A stretch of DNA of 64,000 bases, taken from NCBI GenBank assembly GCA_016787705.1, contig JAEUTP010000019.1:49932-113931 (forward strand). The letters are read 5' to 3'. Both the position numbers and the translations under genes were made by a program. This DNA is from Bacteroidia bacterium (lineage in GTDB: Bacteria; Bacteroidota; Bacteroidia; B-17B0; Aurantibacillaceae). Under the pieces are notes generated by a model, which was not told where the DNA came from, made no database searches, and saw only the letters and a list, made by a program, of their open reading frames with translations. This document shows, in pieces, positions 9,026-18,860 of this stretch; the stretch's first letter is position 1, and each line of letters starts with the position of its first letter.

Positions 9026-10288
9026 ATGGCACTTGTAAAATCTGAATCTTTAGAAATATTTAATATCAAAGAGTTTCGCTTGTTCATCATGGTGAGATTG
9101 TTTTTAACCCTTGCCATTCAAATGCAATTCAGCACCATTTATTTACAGATCTATTACGAGCATTCAAAACAAGAAGTTGTTTTAGGTTTAATAGGTTTAA
9201 CAGAAGCTATTCCATTTATCATTACCTGTTTTTTTAGTGGACATGTTGCTGATATCCTTCATAAAAAGAAAATATTATTGACCGGAACAATTTTACTTTT
9301 ATTGGGAGCATTGTTTTTGTATTTAAATTCAGAACCTGTTATTCATTTATTTAAAGAAATGGGTATGATAGCTTTGTTTGCAATTGTATTTGCGTTTGGA
9401 GTTATACGTGCTTTTTTAGGCGCGGTTACAAATCCATTTATGAGCCAACTGGTACCGCGAAAATACTATACACACTCTGCCACCTGGAATAGCACAGCCT
9501 GGCATACAGGAGCTATACTTGGCCCGGTATTGGCGGGTTTGATATATGGCAGCAATAATACGTTAAATGCAAATTATTGTCATTTATTAGAAGTTGTTTT
9601 TTTTATACTTGCTTTATTTTTTATCTGGCAAATTAAAAATGCCGGCGCACCTGAAATTCGCGAGAAAAAAGAAACTGTTTTTGAAAGCATGAAAATAGGT
9701 TTAAATTTTGTGTTCAAACAAAAAATGGTTTTAAGTGCTATTACCTTAGATCTGTTTGCTGTTTTATTTGGTGGTGCGGTTGCATTAATTCCGGCGTTTA
9801 CAGATAAAGTTTTGCATCTTGGTCCTGAAGCTTATGGTTTGCTTAGAACAGCGCCCGCTATTGGCGCTGTTATCTCAGCATTTATTATGGTGGCTTACCC
9901 GCCTGCAAAAAAAGCCGGTGTTGCTTTAATGTGGTCGGTGATTGCTTTTGGCATATTTACTATTTTGTTTGCTGTAAGTACCAATTACTGGCTGGCCTGT
10001 GCCATGTTATTTTTTACAGGTGCTTTTGATAATGTGAGTGTAGTGGTACGACACAGTATTTTACAATTACTAACGCCTGATAATATGAGAGGAAGAGTGA
10101 GCGCCATCAATAATATTTTTGTTGGGAGCAGTAATGAAATTGGTGCTTTTGAAAGTGGCTTTGCTGCCAAGCTGTTTGGGCTTGTACCTTCTATTGCGTT
10201 TGGTGGCGCAATGACCATATTAACTGTTTTTGGTATTGACAGGATAAATCCAAAATTAAAAAAACTGGATATTAATAAATTGCAATAA
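9026..10288 (+). CDS. MFS transporter
   Basis: A 12-helix major facilitator protein of about 420 residues. The N-terminal half includes a loop 2-3 motif (FFSGHVADILHKKKIL), the family A motif G-x-x-x-D-x-x-x-K-K. The long cytoplasmic loop between helices 6 and 7 carries the charged stretch REKKET. The second half ends with PDNMRGRVSAINN in loop 10-11, a mark of the MFS_3/EntS-like exporters that often expel siderophores or drugs. Substrate unknown. ATG 9026 was preferred over TTG 9014 because the -7 box overlaps the TTG. It is followed directly by a repeat element. Confidence 0.85.
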   Translation: MALVKSESLEIFNIKEFRLFIMVRLFLTLAIQMQFSTIYLQIYYEHSKQEVVLGLIGLTEAIPFIITCFFSGHVADILHKKKILLTGTILLLLGALFLYLNSEPVIHLFKEMGMIALFAIVFAFGVIRAFLGAVTNPFMSQLVPRKYYTHSATWNSTAWHTGAILGPVLAGLIYGSNNTLNANYCHLLEVVFFILALFFIWQIKNAGAPEIREKKETVFESMKIGLNFVFKQKMVLSAITLDLFAVLFGGAVALIPAFTDKVLHLGPEAYGLLRTAPAIGAVISAFIMVAYPPAKKAGVALMWSVIAFGIFTILFAVSTNYWLACAMLFFTGAFDNVSVVVRHSILQLLTPDNMRGRVSAINNIFVGSSNEIGAFESGFAAKLFGLVPSIAFGGAMTILTVFGIDRINPKLKKLDINKLQ

Positions 10289-10416
10289 CTGTTACTTCGA
10301 GCACTGCAAAAGCCTGGTAGGATTTTGATCGGGAAAGTGTGTTAGCTTTTATAACACTTCTCGCAAGCGCACAAGCTCGCTCAAAGACAATCGCTTTGCC
10401 ATGCTCGACATAACAG
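10289..10416 (+). repeat. MITE-like element with ~25-bp imperfect terminal inverted repeats
   Basis: It begins immediately after the MFS stop. The left end CTGTTACTTCGAGCACTGC... (10289-10313) and the reverse complement of the right end CTGTTATGTCGAGCATGGC... (10392-10416) agree at about 20 of 25 positions. The interior is non-coding and more GC-rich than its surroundings, with further small inverted repeats (GTGTTA...TAACAC). No target-site duplication is obvious. It is possibly a non-autonomous element or a structured dispersed repeat. Confidence 0.5.
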
Positions 10417-10429
10417 GACAAACTAATTC

Positions 10430-11209
10430 ATGACTAAAAAAAATATTTTAAATATTAAAGAACTTTTAGATGAGAAACATTTAAAATACAATAACAGATC
10501 TTTTATTGAAAACGATCCAATTTCCATTCCCCATTTATTTACTAAAAAAGAAGATATTGAGATCTCTGCTTTCCTGGCCGCTACAATAGCCTGGGGAAAT
10601 AGAAAATCAATTATTATAAACGCTACACGCTTAATGGATTGGATGGATAACTCACCTCACGACTTTATTTTAAATCACTCAAAAAAAGAATTAAAGCCTT
10701 TTGAAAAATTTGTACATCGTACGTTTAACGGCTCAGATTGCATTTTCTTTTTGAGTTCATTAAAAAATATTTATACAAATAATAAAGATCTTGAAGCCGC
10801 TTTTAAAAATGTAATAGAAAAAGATGATCTTAATTTAAAACATAATATTGTAAGCTTTCGTAATTTATTTTTAGAAACAAAACATTTATCAAGATCAGAA
10901 AAACATATTTCAGATCCTTCCAAAAAATCGAGTGCCAAGCGACTCTGCATGTTCTTAAGATGGATGGTAAGAGATGACAAAAAAGGTGTTGATTTTGGTA
11001 TTTGGAAAAGCATTTCAGCAAAAGATCTTTGCCTGCCGCTTGATGTTCACACAGGCAATGTAAGCCGCACTTTAGGTTTATTAAAAAGAACGCAGAACGA
11101 TTGGCAAGCCGTTGAAGAAATTACAGAAGTATTAAAACAATTAGATCCAAACGATCCTATAAAATATGATTTTGCCTTGTTTGGAATTGGTGTAAATAAG
11201 GATTTGTAA
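10430..11209 (+). CDS. TIGR02757 (DUF2400) family protein
   Basis: A 259-residue cytosolic protein matching the TIGR02757/DUF2400 family, known mainly from Bacteroidota and without an established function. Recognisable pieces are DPISIPHLFTKKEDIEISAF near residue 30, LAATIAWGNRKSII, an R-W-M-V-R-DDKKGVDFGIWK stretch near residue 185, and LCLPLDVHTGNVSR, all of which I recall as family hallmarks. The C-terminal DP.KYDFALFGIGV resembles the last helix of helix-hairpin-helix DNA-glycosylase folds, so nucleic-acid binding has been a natural guess (inference). It is flanked by repeat elements on both sides. Confidence 0.85.
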   Translation: MTKKNILNIKELLDEKHLKYNNRSFIENDPISIPHLFTKKEDIEISAFLAATIAWGNRKSIIINATRLMDWMDNSPHDFILNHSKKELKPFEKFVHRTFNGSDCIFFLSSLKNIYTNNKDLEAAFKNVIEKDDLNLKHNIVSFRNLFLETKHLSRSEKHISDPSKKSSAKRLCMFLRWMVRDDKKGVDFGIWKSISAKDLCLPLDVHTGNVSRTLGLLKRTQNDWQAVEEITEVLKQLDPNDPIKYDFALFGIGVNKDL

Positions 11210-11220
11210 GAATAGTAATT

Positions 11221-11320
11221 TAGTCGTCACCCTGAAATTGAATCATCCCGATAGCCATCGGGATCAGCACTAAAAACGGAAGATAACTCAGATTCCGGCT
11301 CAAAGCCGGAATGACCTCGA
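11221..11320 (+). repeat. intergenic repeat with two perfect hairpins
   Basis: Two separate perfect palindromes lie between convergent genes: ATCCCGAT-AGCC-ATCGGGAT (11245-11264) and ATTCCGGCT-CAA-AGCCGGAAT (11292-11312). The GC-rich hairpins stand out in AT-rich DNA. Similar sequences (CCGATAGC..TCGGGA and TTCCGGCTTTGAGCCGGAA) occur as dispersed intergenic repeats in other bacteria as I recall. It could also end transcription from both sides. Confidence 0.55.
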
Positions 11321-11330
11321 AATTTTATGA

Positions 11331-14300
11331 TTACAATCTTATTCCAATTAAACACACATCATCTACCTGCTCTAACGCTCCCTTCCAATCCATAAATTCT
11401 TTTTCAAGTATTTGTAATTGTTCGGCCATTGGTTTATCGTAAATAGACGAAACAATTTCTTCCAGTTTTTTAAACTTCATTTTCTTACCATTGCTGCCGC
11501 CAAACTGATCGGCATAACCATCAGTAAATAAATACAAGGTATCCCCTGCTTTATAATCTATTTCATGCAATGTAAACGATTCATCTTTCTCTCCTTTACC
11601 AACCGGCATCTTATCGGCAGGTAAAATTTTAATAGTATGATTGCTTATTAAAATTGGTTTTGTATTTGCCGCTGCATATGTAAATTTATTATTTGCTTTG
11701 TCAAAACACACCATGGTTCCGTCAAATCCATCACTCTGTCCTTCTTTACTAATACCTGTAACCAATTCACTCCTTACATAATTAAAAATCTCATTTGGTT
11801 TTAAAATATTTTTTTCGTTAACGGATTCATTAATAAAATTCAAATTTAATAAGCTCATAAAGGCACCCGGCACACCATGCCCGGTGCTATCGCAAATAGC
11901 CAGATAAAATTTATCTCCTTTTTGCTCGGCCCAATAAAAATCACCACTCACAATATCTTTTGGTTTAAATAAAATAAAATACTCCTTGGCTAAATGTTTT
12001 ATATCTTCTTGTGAGGGTAATAATGCCACTTGTATCTTACTTGCGTAATTTATACTGTCCGTAATCTCTTTATTTTTCGCACCTATCTCATCAAAAGCTT
12101 GTTTTAGCTGGTGTGTACGCTCATCTACTTTTTGTTCGAGTATAGTTTTTTCTCTTTGTAATTTTTTCTCTCGTGTTCTTACAAAAAAGTAAAATCCTAG
12201 CAACAACAAAATTCCGCAAATAGTATAAAACCAAATTGTTTTCCAGAATGGAGGTGTTATTGTAAACACAAGGCATTGAGGCTCTTTATTCCATAACCCA
12301 TCATTATTACAACTCTTTACCATAAAGGTATAAGTGCCCGGTGGTATGCTGGAATAATCGGCTTCACGTTTATTTACTGCCGGCGACCAGTCTTTATCCA
12401 AACCTTCTAATTTATACTGATACAGTACTTTAGTAGGCGCTACTAAATTAATACCAATAAATTTGAATGTCAGGTGATTTTGCTGATAATTTAAATTCAG
12501 ATTTTTTGGTAAACCATTATCATCATTTTCATTTGAGTATTGCGACCAATCTGTTTCCTTAAAAAAAAGATCTATTTGTGTAATGTACGTTTTGGTTTCT
12601 TTTGTATTTAATTTTGTTTGCGCCGTGTTAAAAGCAAAAATACCACCATTTGTAGCCAACCACAAATTGCCTTTACTATCAATACTAGCAAGGTTGCAAT
12701 CAGGGTTTAACAAACCATCTTCTTTATTATAATAATTTAATTTCTTTTCTCCTTGTTCATACACTTTAAGATCCATGATACATAAACCAAATTTTGTACC
12801 CATATATAATTTATCACCTGTAACTGCAACCGAACGTACATTGTTTGAAACCAAACCACAGGCAGCAACTAACGAATCAACAATTTTTATATTATCATTG
12901 TTATCCAAAGCACATTTGTAAACACCTTTTGTTGGTACGGCAAACCAGTAAAAACCTGTACTGTCTTCGGTTATGGCAGTTACCATTTCGTTCACAAATC
13001 CGTTGCTTCGGTTAAATGTTTTAAGCTTATCGTTTTTGTAAAAGTGAATGCCCTTGTGTTCATTAATAAACCAAAAATTATGTTTTGTATCTTCTGTTAC
13101 GGAAATAATTCTATTATCAGGCTGTACGCTGGTTACATTAATAAAACGGCTATCGTTACCGGTAATTTTCATAGCACCATTCTTATCTGTACCTATCCAT
13201 ATATTACCCTGGCTGTCTTTACTTGCCGAAAAACCAACCACATCTTTATCAACACTTATTTTATCATTAATAACTTTATAGCCCTGGCCAATATAACCCA
13301 AAGCCCATATCTCATTTGGCTTATAAGCGTATAAAGAAATTACAAGTGAGAGATCTTTTCCATCGCATTTAGTAATATTATTTATTTCTCCTGTCACTGT
13401 ATTATAAGAAGAGATGCTTTGTTCTGAAGAAATCCATATTTTATTTTGCTCACCTTCAACGATGCCGGTAATATTATTGCTTCGTAAACCCGATTTTTCG
13501 GATACACGCGTAAAGTTCTCTCCTGAATATTTAAAAAGTCCCCTACCCCATGAACTTAGCCACAGGTTCCCTCCTGAGTCTTCATCAATACCCCAAAACG
13601 AATTAAAGCCCAGGCCTTCTTTAGCCGAATAATTAATGAATTTTTTACCATCATATTTAAATAACCCTTTATCCCAGGTAGCAAGCCATATATTACCTTT
13701 TGCATCGCGCAACATATCCAATGCAAACGAGCCCAGCTTAATTTCTTTCTCTAATTTCCCATTCTTATAAACGCTTATAGGCCTGTCCCAACCGGTAAAC
13801 CATTCAGTACCGTCTTCAAACTCAATCATCGTATAAACTGGTCCTGGCAGATCGTTATAACGAACTAAGGAATCATTCTTAATAATAAAGCAGCCCGATT
13901 CGCCGCCGCCCATTATCTCGCCTTTATTATTTTGCCATACATTTCTAAACGATGGATTATCTACTTTTTCGCCTAGAAGATATTTTTTAATCAGGCGTTT
14001 TTCTTTGTTTAATGGATCTATTCTAACAAGCCCACCATTTCCGGCCACCCAAATAGTTCCATCGTTTGCTTTAATTAAATTAATAGCTTGAAACTTTGGT
14101 AAATTAACTGCTGTATCAAACCGGTTATTTTTAAAAATGGCCAAACCTTTTATAGTGCTTATCCATACATTACCTGCATTATCTTCACAGGCACCAGTAA
14201 CAATGGGCGATGGCAGACCATCTGCTTCGGTAAAATTCTTAAAATTAATCCCATCAAAGCGGCTTATGCCTTCTTTGGCACAAAACCATAAATAGCCTTT

Positions 14301-14462
14301 CTTATCCTCAAAAACCCTGAAACCATTTACATAATCCAGTCCGTGTTCTGTTGTGTAGTTTACGAAATTTGCCTCACGGGGAGCAGAAACGATGGTTTGC
14401 GCTTTGTATGTATTGCAAAACAACAGAATCAAAAGAAGCAATAAGCCTATTTTCCTGAACAT
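11331..14462 (-). CDS. two-component-type propeller sensor with SpoIIE (PP2C) phosphatase output
   Basis: A 1043-residue inner-membrane sensor. Order: signal peptide (about 1-21); periplasmic beta-propeller repeats of the Reg_prop type (about 35-650, many W-F/I-x-T/S-x-x-G-L blades such as GNIWLATWDKGLFKYDG); a Y_Y_Y domain (about 690-755, YQYKLEGLDKDW...PPGTYTFMVK); one transmembrane helix (about 765-785); a coiled coil (REKTILEQKVDERTHQL); and a SpoIIE domain (about 830-1043). The phosphatase metal sites are visible in VSGDFYW, CDSTGHGVPG and FDGTM. Such proteins dephosphorylate anti-sigma-factor antagonists in response to an external ligand. The ligand and partner are not in the window. 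It is convergent with TIGR02757 and divergent from aconitase. Confidence 0.9.
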   Translation of the reverse strand: MFRKIGLLLLLILLFCNTYKAQTIVSAPREANFVNYTTEHGLDYVNGFRVFEDKKGYLWFCAKEGISRFDGINFKNFTEADGLPSPIVTGACEDNAGNVWISTIKGLAIFKNNRFDTAVNLPKFQAINLIKANDGTIWVAGNGGLVRIDPLNKEKRLIKKYLLGEKVDNPSFRNVWQNNKGEIMGGGESGCFIIKNDSLVRYNDLPGPVYTMIEFEDGTEWFTGWDRPISVYKNGKLEKEIKLGSFALDMLRDAKGNIWLATWDKGLFKYDGKKFINYSAKEGLGFNSFWGIDEDSGGNLWLSSWGRGLFKYSGENFTRVSEKSGLRSNNITGIVEGEQNKIWISSEQSISSYNTVTGEINNITKCDGKDLSLVISLYAYKPNEIWALGYIGQGYKVINDKISVDKDVVGFSASKDSQGNIWIGTDKNGAMKITGNDSRFINVTSVQPDNRIISVTEDTKHNFWFINEHKGIHFYKNDKLKTFNRSNGFVNEMVTAITEDSTGFYWFAVPTKGVYKCALDNNDNIKIVDSLVAACGLVSNNVRSVAVTGDKLYMGTKFGLCIMDLKVYEQGEKKLNYYNKEDGLLNPDCNLASIDSKGNLWLATNGGIFAFNTAQTKLNTKETKTYITQIDLFFKETDWSQYSNENDDNGLPKNLNLNYQQNHLTFKFIGINLVAPTKVLYQYKLEGLDKDWSPAVNKREADYSSIPPGTYTFMVKSCNNDGLWNKEPQCLVFTITPPFWKTIWFYTICGILLLLGFYFFVRTREKKLQREKTILEQKVDERTHQLKQAFDEIGAKNKEITDSINYASKIQVALLPSQEDIKHLAKEYFILFKPKDIVSGDFYWAEQKGDKFYLAICDSTGHGVPGAFMSLLNLNFINESVNEKNILKPNEIFNYVRSELVTGISKEGQSDGFDGTMVCFDKANNKFTYAAANTKPILISNHTIKILPADKMPVGKGEKDESFTLHEIDYKAGDTLYLFTDGYADQFGGSNGKKMKFKKLEEIVSSIYDKPMAEQLQILEKEFMDWKGALEQVDDVCLIGIRL

Positions 14463-14646
14463 AAAAATCTTAGAATACTGTAAAGTTAATTTTTAATTCC
14501 AAATGCACACTATCTAATCTTGAACACTTATTTAGACAAATTTTAAACTATTCTATAAAAAAATCAGGTAAGTATTCTTTTAAAGTTCACAATAATTCTA
14601 TAACTTAGAAGTCTATTTTATTTTACAAACATCAACAACCTATACT

Positions 14647-16914
14647 ATGGCATTTGACATTGACATGATCAGGGAAGTTTACAAAAACCTTCCATCAAAA
14701 GTAGAAGCAGCCCGTAAATTAATTGGCCGTCCGCTTACATTAACTGAAAAAATATTGTATTCGCATTTACATGTGGATCAAAAATCAGGAAATTTTGAAA
14801 GAGGAAAATCGTATGTGGATTTTGCTCCGGACAGAGTAGCCATGCAGGATGCAACTGCGCAAATGGCCTTATTACAATTTATGCAGTCGGGTCGACCAAA
14901 AGTGGCTGTTCCATCAACCGTGCATTGCGATCACTTAATTACAGCTAAAAATGGTGCTAATGAGGATCTTGCTTTTGCCAATAAAGAAAGTAAAGAAGTA
15001 TTTGACTTTTTAGGCTCTGTAGCCAATAAATATGGTATTGGTTTTTGGAAACCGGGTGCTGGTATTATTCACCAGGTTGTGTTAGAGAATTACGCTTTTC
15101 CGGGTGGAATGATGATAGGTACAGATTCGCACACTGTTAACGCGGGTGGTTTAGGTATGATAGCCATTGGTGTTGGTGGAGCTGATGCCTGTGATGTTAT
15201 GGCAGGTTTAGCATGGGAATTAAAAATGCCAAAATTAATTGGTGTTAAGTTAACAGGAAAATTAAGCGGTTGGACTGCCCCAAAAGACGTGATCTTAAAA
15301 GTAGCAGGTATTTTAACTGTAAAAGGTGGAACTGATGCCGTAGTTGAATATTTTGGAGAAGGAGCAATAGCTATGAGCTGTACGGGTAAAGGTACAATTT
15401 GCAACATGGGTGCAGAAATTGGAGCTACTACTTCTACATTTGGTTACGATGATAGCATGAGCCGTTATTTAAAAGCTACAGGCCGTGCAGATGTTGCTGC
15501 TTTAGCAGATACAGTAAAAGAACATTTAACTGCAGATAAGGAAGTATACGAAAATCCTGAGAAATATTTTGATCAAGTGATCGAAATTAATTTATCAGAA
15601 TTAGAGCCACATGTAAATGGTCCGTTCACTCCGGATTTGGCTACTCCAATTTCTAAATTAAAAGAAGCTGCTTTAGCTAATGGCTGGCCAACAAAAATTT
15701 CAGTTGGTTTATTGGGCTCTTGTACTAACTCTTCTTACGAAGATATTTCGCGTGCAGTGAGTTTAGCAAAACAGGTTTCTTCAAAAAATTTAAAATCAAA
15801 ATCAGAATATTTGATCAACCCGGGATCGGAACAAATTCGTTTCACCATTAAACGTGACGGATTTTTAGATGTGTTTGATCAGATTGGCGCAAAAGTATTT
15901 ACTAACGCTTGCGGGCCTTGCATTGGCATGTGGGACAGGATGGGCGCTGAGAAGCAAGAGAAGAATACCATCATTCACTCTTTTAACAGGAATTTTGCAA
16001 AACGGGCCGATGGAAATCCAAACACGTATGCCTTTGTTGCCTCACCTGAAATTGTAACCGCAATGGCAATTGGCGGTGACTTAACGTTTAATCCGTTAAC
16101 AGATTATTTAACCAACGAAAAAGGAGAAAAAGTAAAATTAGATCCTCCAACAGGTGACGAATTACCAACCAAAGGCTTTGCGGTAGATGATCCGGGTTAC
16201 CAGGCACCGGCGGTTGACGGAAGTAAAGTAACAGTGAACGTTTCGCCTACAAGCGATCGTTTACAGTTATTAGATCCGTTTGCAGCATGGGAAGGTGTTA
16301 ACTTAAAAGGATTAAAATTGTTGATTAAAGCAAAAGGAAAATGTACCACCGATCATATCAGTATGGCCGGCCCATGGTTAAAATTCCGTGGACATTTAGA
16401 TAACATTTCAAACAACATGTTAATTGGCGCAGTAAATTTCTTTAACGAAAAAACAGACACTGTAAAAAACCAGTTAACAGGCGCTTACGATTCAGTACCA
16501 AAAGTACAACGTGATTACAAGGCAAAAGGCATAGGATCAATTGTTGTTGGTGACGAGAATTACGGTGAAGGTTCATCACGCGAACACGCAGCAATGGAGC
16601 CACGTCATTTAGGTGTACGCGCTGTATTGGTAAAATCTTTTGCGCGTATTCACGAAACAAATCTTAAAAAACAAGGTATGTTGGGCTTAACGTTTGCTAA
16701 TAAAGCAGATTATGATAAGATCCAGGAAAACGATACAATTGATATTTTAGGCTTAACTGAATTTGCTCCGGGCCAGCCATTAACGCTTGTATTAAATCAT
16801 GCAGATGGCAGCTCTGAAGAAATTAAAGCCAACCACACTTACAACGCTCAGCAAATTGAGTGGTTTAAAGCAGGTGGCGCTTTAAATATCATTAGGGCTA
16901 ATGTAAAAGCTTAA
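14647..16914 (+). CDS. acn: aconitate hydratase, mitochondrial-like type
   Basis: Isomerises citrate to isocitrate in the TCA cycle. The 755-residue protein has the three cluster ligands Cys359 (in [10 protein letters not shown]), Cys422 and Cys425 (ACGPCIG), with the 63/66 spacing of mitochondrial aconitase. It also has DSHTVNAGG and, in the C-terminal swivel domain, [17 protein letters not shown]. The length and the N-terminal [16 protein letters not shown] place it with the ~750-residue aconitases of Bacteroidota and mitochondria rather than AcnA/AcnB of E. coli. It is monocistronic, with a hairpin terminator 20 bases after the stop. Confidence 0.96.
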   Translation: MAFDIDMIREVYKNLPSKVEAARKLIGRPLTLTEKILYSHLHVDQKSGNFERGKSYVDFAPDRVAMQDATAQMALLQFMQSGRPKVAVPSTVHCDHLITAKNGANEDLAFANKESKEVFDFLGSVANKYGIGFWKPGAGIIHQVVLENYAFPGGMMIGTDSHTVNAGGLGMIAIGVGGADACDVMAGLAWELKMPKLIGVKLTGKLSGWTAPKDVILKVAGILTVKGGTDAVVEYFGEGAIAMSCTGKGTICNMGAEIGATTSTFGYDDSMSRYLKATGRADVAALADTVKEHLTADKEVYENPEKYFDQVIEINLSELEPHVNGPFTPDLATPISKLKEAALANGWPTKISVGLLGSCTNSSYEDISRAVSLAKQVSSKNLKSKSEYLINPGSEQIRFTIKRDGFLDVFDQIGAKVFTNACGPCIGMWDRMGAEKQEKNTIIHSFNRNFAKRADGNPNTYAFVASPEIVTAMAIGGDLTFNPLTDYLTNEKGEKVKLDPPTGDELPTKGFAVDDPGYQAPAVDGSKVTVNVSPTSDRLQLLDPFAAWEGVNLKGLKLLIKAKGKCTTDHISMAGPWLKFRGHLDNISNNMLIGAVNFFNEKTDTVKNQLTGAYDSVPKVQRDYKAKGIGSIVVGDENYGEGSSREHAAMEPRHLGVRAVLVKSFARIHETNLKKQGMLGLTFANKADYDKIQENDTIDILGLTEFAPGQPLTLVLNHADGSSEEIKANHTYNAQQIEWFKAGGALNIIRANVKA

Positions 16915-16932
16915 TATTATTTTCAATTATAG

Positions 16933-16964
16933 AAAAGCCTCTCAAAAAATTGAGGGGCTTTTTT
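16933..16964 (+). terminator. intrinsic terminator of aconitase
   Basis: A 9-bp stem GCCTCTCAA / TTGAGGGGC (one G-T pair) with an AAAA loop, flanked by an A run before and TTTTTT after. Confidence 0.85.
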
Positions 16965-16991
16965 ATTATATTTACTTTACAATTTTAATAA

Positions 16992-17126
16992 ATGAAAAAA
17001 TCAATTAAATACTTTTTTATTTTTTTAATCCTCTTCAGCCTCATAGCCGAATCCTGCAAAACGCGTAAAGATTGCGGTGGCAGAAGAAAAAAGAAAATAA
17101 AGACCCAAATGGGTGGTTATATGTAA
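16992..17126 (+). CDS. 44-residue putative lipoprotein
   Basis: A short frame with a convincing secretion signal: MKKSIK, a hydrophobic stretch YFFIFLILFSLIA, then ESC, giving a lipobox-like cysteine at residue 22. It continues with KTRKDCGGRRKKKIKTQ. Very small Cys-Lys-rich lipoproteins of this layout are common in Bacteroidota and have no known function. It follows the aconitase terminator and precedes the TPR gene by 14 bases, so it may share the TPR transcript. The signal makes it more credible than its length suggests. Confidence 0.55.
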   Translation: MKKSIKYFFIFLILFSLIAESCKTRKDCGGRRKKKIKTQMGGYM

Positions 17127-17140
17127 TAAATTAATTTATT

Positions 17141-18769
17141 TTGAAGGTTAAAAACAGACTCATACTTATTTTGTTTTGCATAATTATGCTAAGCATAAAT
17201 GTATTTCCGCAAAATAAAATAGTTGATTCCCTCGGGTTATGTCTTAAAAATGCAAAGCACGATTCTACTCGGTTAAGGCTTCATCTTTGCCTGTGTATTG
17301 CCTGTGACCTTAGTGACAATCTAAAATACGGTGAGCCCGGCATAAAAATAGCCGAAAATTTAGTTAAGAATACAAGCAAAGGGGAACTAAAAAGACAATA
17401 TTTAACGCAAAAAGCCGAGATATATAATCTTATAGCGGTTTACTATGAAAGGACTGAAAAATCGGGCTCAAAAAATCATTTTACTTATTTAGAAAAAACA
17501 CTTGCGGCATTCAAAGAAGCGCAGGATACTGCTGGAATAACAAACACAATCATATCATTTGCCAATTATTATTTTAGAGATGGTAATATCATCCGTCAGC
17601 TGGAGGAACTACAAAAAGGCTTAACTCTTTGGGAAAACGCAAACTATAAAAAAGGCAAAGCAAGATTCATAAAAGAAATTGGTTTTTTATATGCTGATCA
17701 GGGAGATACCATTCACGCAAAAGAATACCTTGAAAAAGGATTGGAGCTTGAAAAAGAAATTGGAGATAAAAGCAGGATATCGAGAGGTTATTATCTGATG
17801 GGTTTATTATACGCCCGGTTAAAATACTACGATAAAGCAATTTATTACTATTTGAAGTCTATTGAACGGTATGGCGCACTAAAAGAAATAAACACACTAC
17901 CCGAGATATATTTGAGTTTGGGAGAAGCCTACCAGGCAAAACAAAGTTTTAGCGAAGCGTTGGTTATTTACAATAAAGGATATTCTTTAGCTAATCAAAC
18001 GAATGACTCGAGAATTAAGTTTTTAACTACTATCGCCATTGGCTCTGTAGAAGCTGATTTAGGAAATTATGATAAAGCCATAAAACAGCACCAAAAAAAC
18101 TATGATATCGCTTTAAAAATACCTGATAACTATCTGGCGCTATGGCTGGCCGGTAGTTCATTGGCAAAAGATCTTTTTGAAATAAATGACTTCAAAAAGG
18201 CAAAAATATATGCAGATAAAGCGCTTTTAACAATCAATAAAAGTGGTGCTGCAAACGAAATACTAAATACCGAAAAAATGGCATACAAAATAGATTCTGC
18301 CTTAAACAACTATAAAGAAGCACATTTACATTACCTTAACTATATTAAACTTCGCGATCAGTTAAATGGAGAAGAATTGAAAAAGGCGGCCATTCGCGAA
18401 AAATTTCAACGCGAGTTAGATAACCAGACACAAAAAGCACACGCGGAGCAACGGCAAAAAGACCTGATAAATAAAAAAGAAAATCAAAATAAAAACAATA
18501 TTATAATTACAATAAGTTTAGGCTTGATAATTGTGTTGGCCCTGGCTATCTTAATTTTTAGAGGTTTAAAACAAAACCAAAAAATAAACAAAGAATTACT
18601 ATACAAAAATAAATTAATTGAAAATCAAAAAAAACTAGTAGAAGAACAAAAACAATTGGTTGATGATAAGCAAAAAGAAATACTTGATTCTATTAATTAT
18701 GCCAGTCGAATACAAAAAGCGCTACTACCAAATGAAAAGTATTTAGAAAAACATATTAAAAAACAATAA
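17141..18769 (+). CDS. TPR-repeat membrane protein ending where a SpoIIE domain would begin
   Basis: 542 residues with a TTG start: signal peptide (about 1-24, ending NVFPQ), some eight TPR-like helical repeats (about 60-400, such as YLEKGLELEKEIGDKSRISRGYYLMG), one transmembrane helix (about 452-472, IIITISLGLIIVLALAILIF) and a coiled coil to about 520. The last residues, EILDSINYASRIQKALLPNE, are the linker that precedes the SpoIIE phosphatase domain in the sensor at 11331-14462 (DSINYASKIQVALLPSQ). The phosphatase itself is missing and no remnant is seen in other frames downstream. It is either a truncated sensor or a partner protein. Confidence 0.75.
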   Translation: MKVKNRLILILFCIIMLSINVFPQNKIVDSLGLCLKNAKHDSTRLRLHLCLCIACDLSDNLKYGEPGIKIAENLVKNTSKGELKRQYLTQKAEIYNLIAVYYERTEKSGSKNHFTYLEKTLAAFKEAQDTAGITNTIISFANYYFRDGNIIRQLEELQKGLTLWENANYKKGKARFIKEIGFLYADQGDTIHAKEYLEKGLELEKEIGDKSRISRGYYLMGLLYARLKYYDKAIYYYLKSIERYGALKEINTLPEIYLSLGEAYQAKQSFSEALVIYNKGYSLANQTNDSRIKFLTTIAIGSVEADLGNYDKAIKQHQKNYDIALKIPDNYLALWLAGSSLAKDLFEINDFKKAKIYADKALLTINKSGAANEILNTEKMAYKIDSALNNYKEAHLHYLNYIKLRDQLNGEELKKAAIREKFQRELDNQTQKAHAEQRQKDLINKKENQNKNNIIITISLGLIIVLALAILIFRGLKQNQKINKELLYKNKLIENQKKLVEEQKQLVDDKQKEILDSINYASRIQKALLPNEKYLEKHIKKQ

Positions 18770-18860
18770 ACTCTTTTTAAAGATATGGAGTGGAGCACAA
18801 ACAATTTAAAACGACTGGAAAAATTTATAAAAAAAAAAACGCTATGCAAAATTAATTATA

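Noticed and set aside
17130..17150. TAnnTTTG promoter just before the TPR gene
   Set aside because: The candidate TATTTTG is one base short of the consensus and overlaps the TTG start, so it was not listed.
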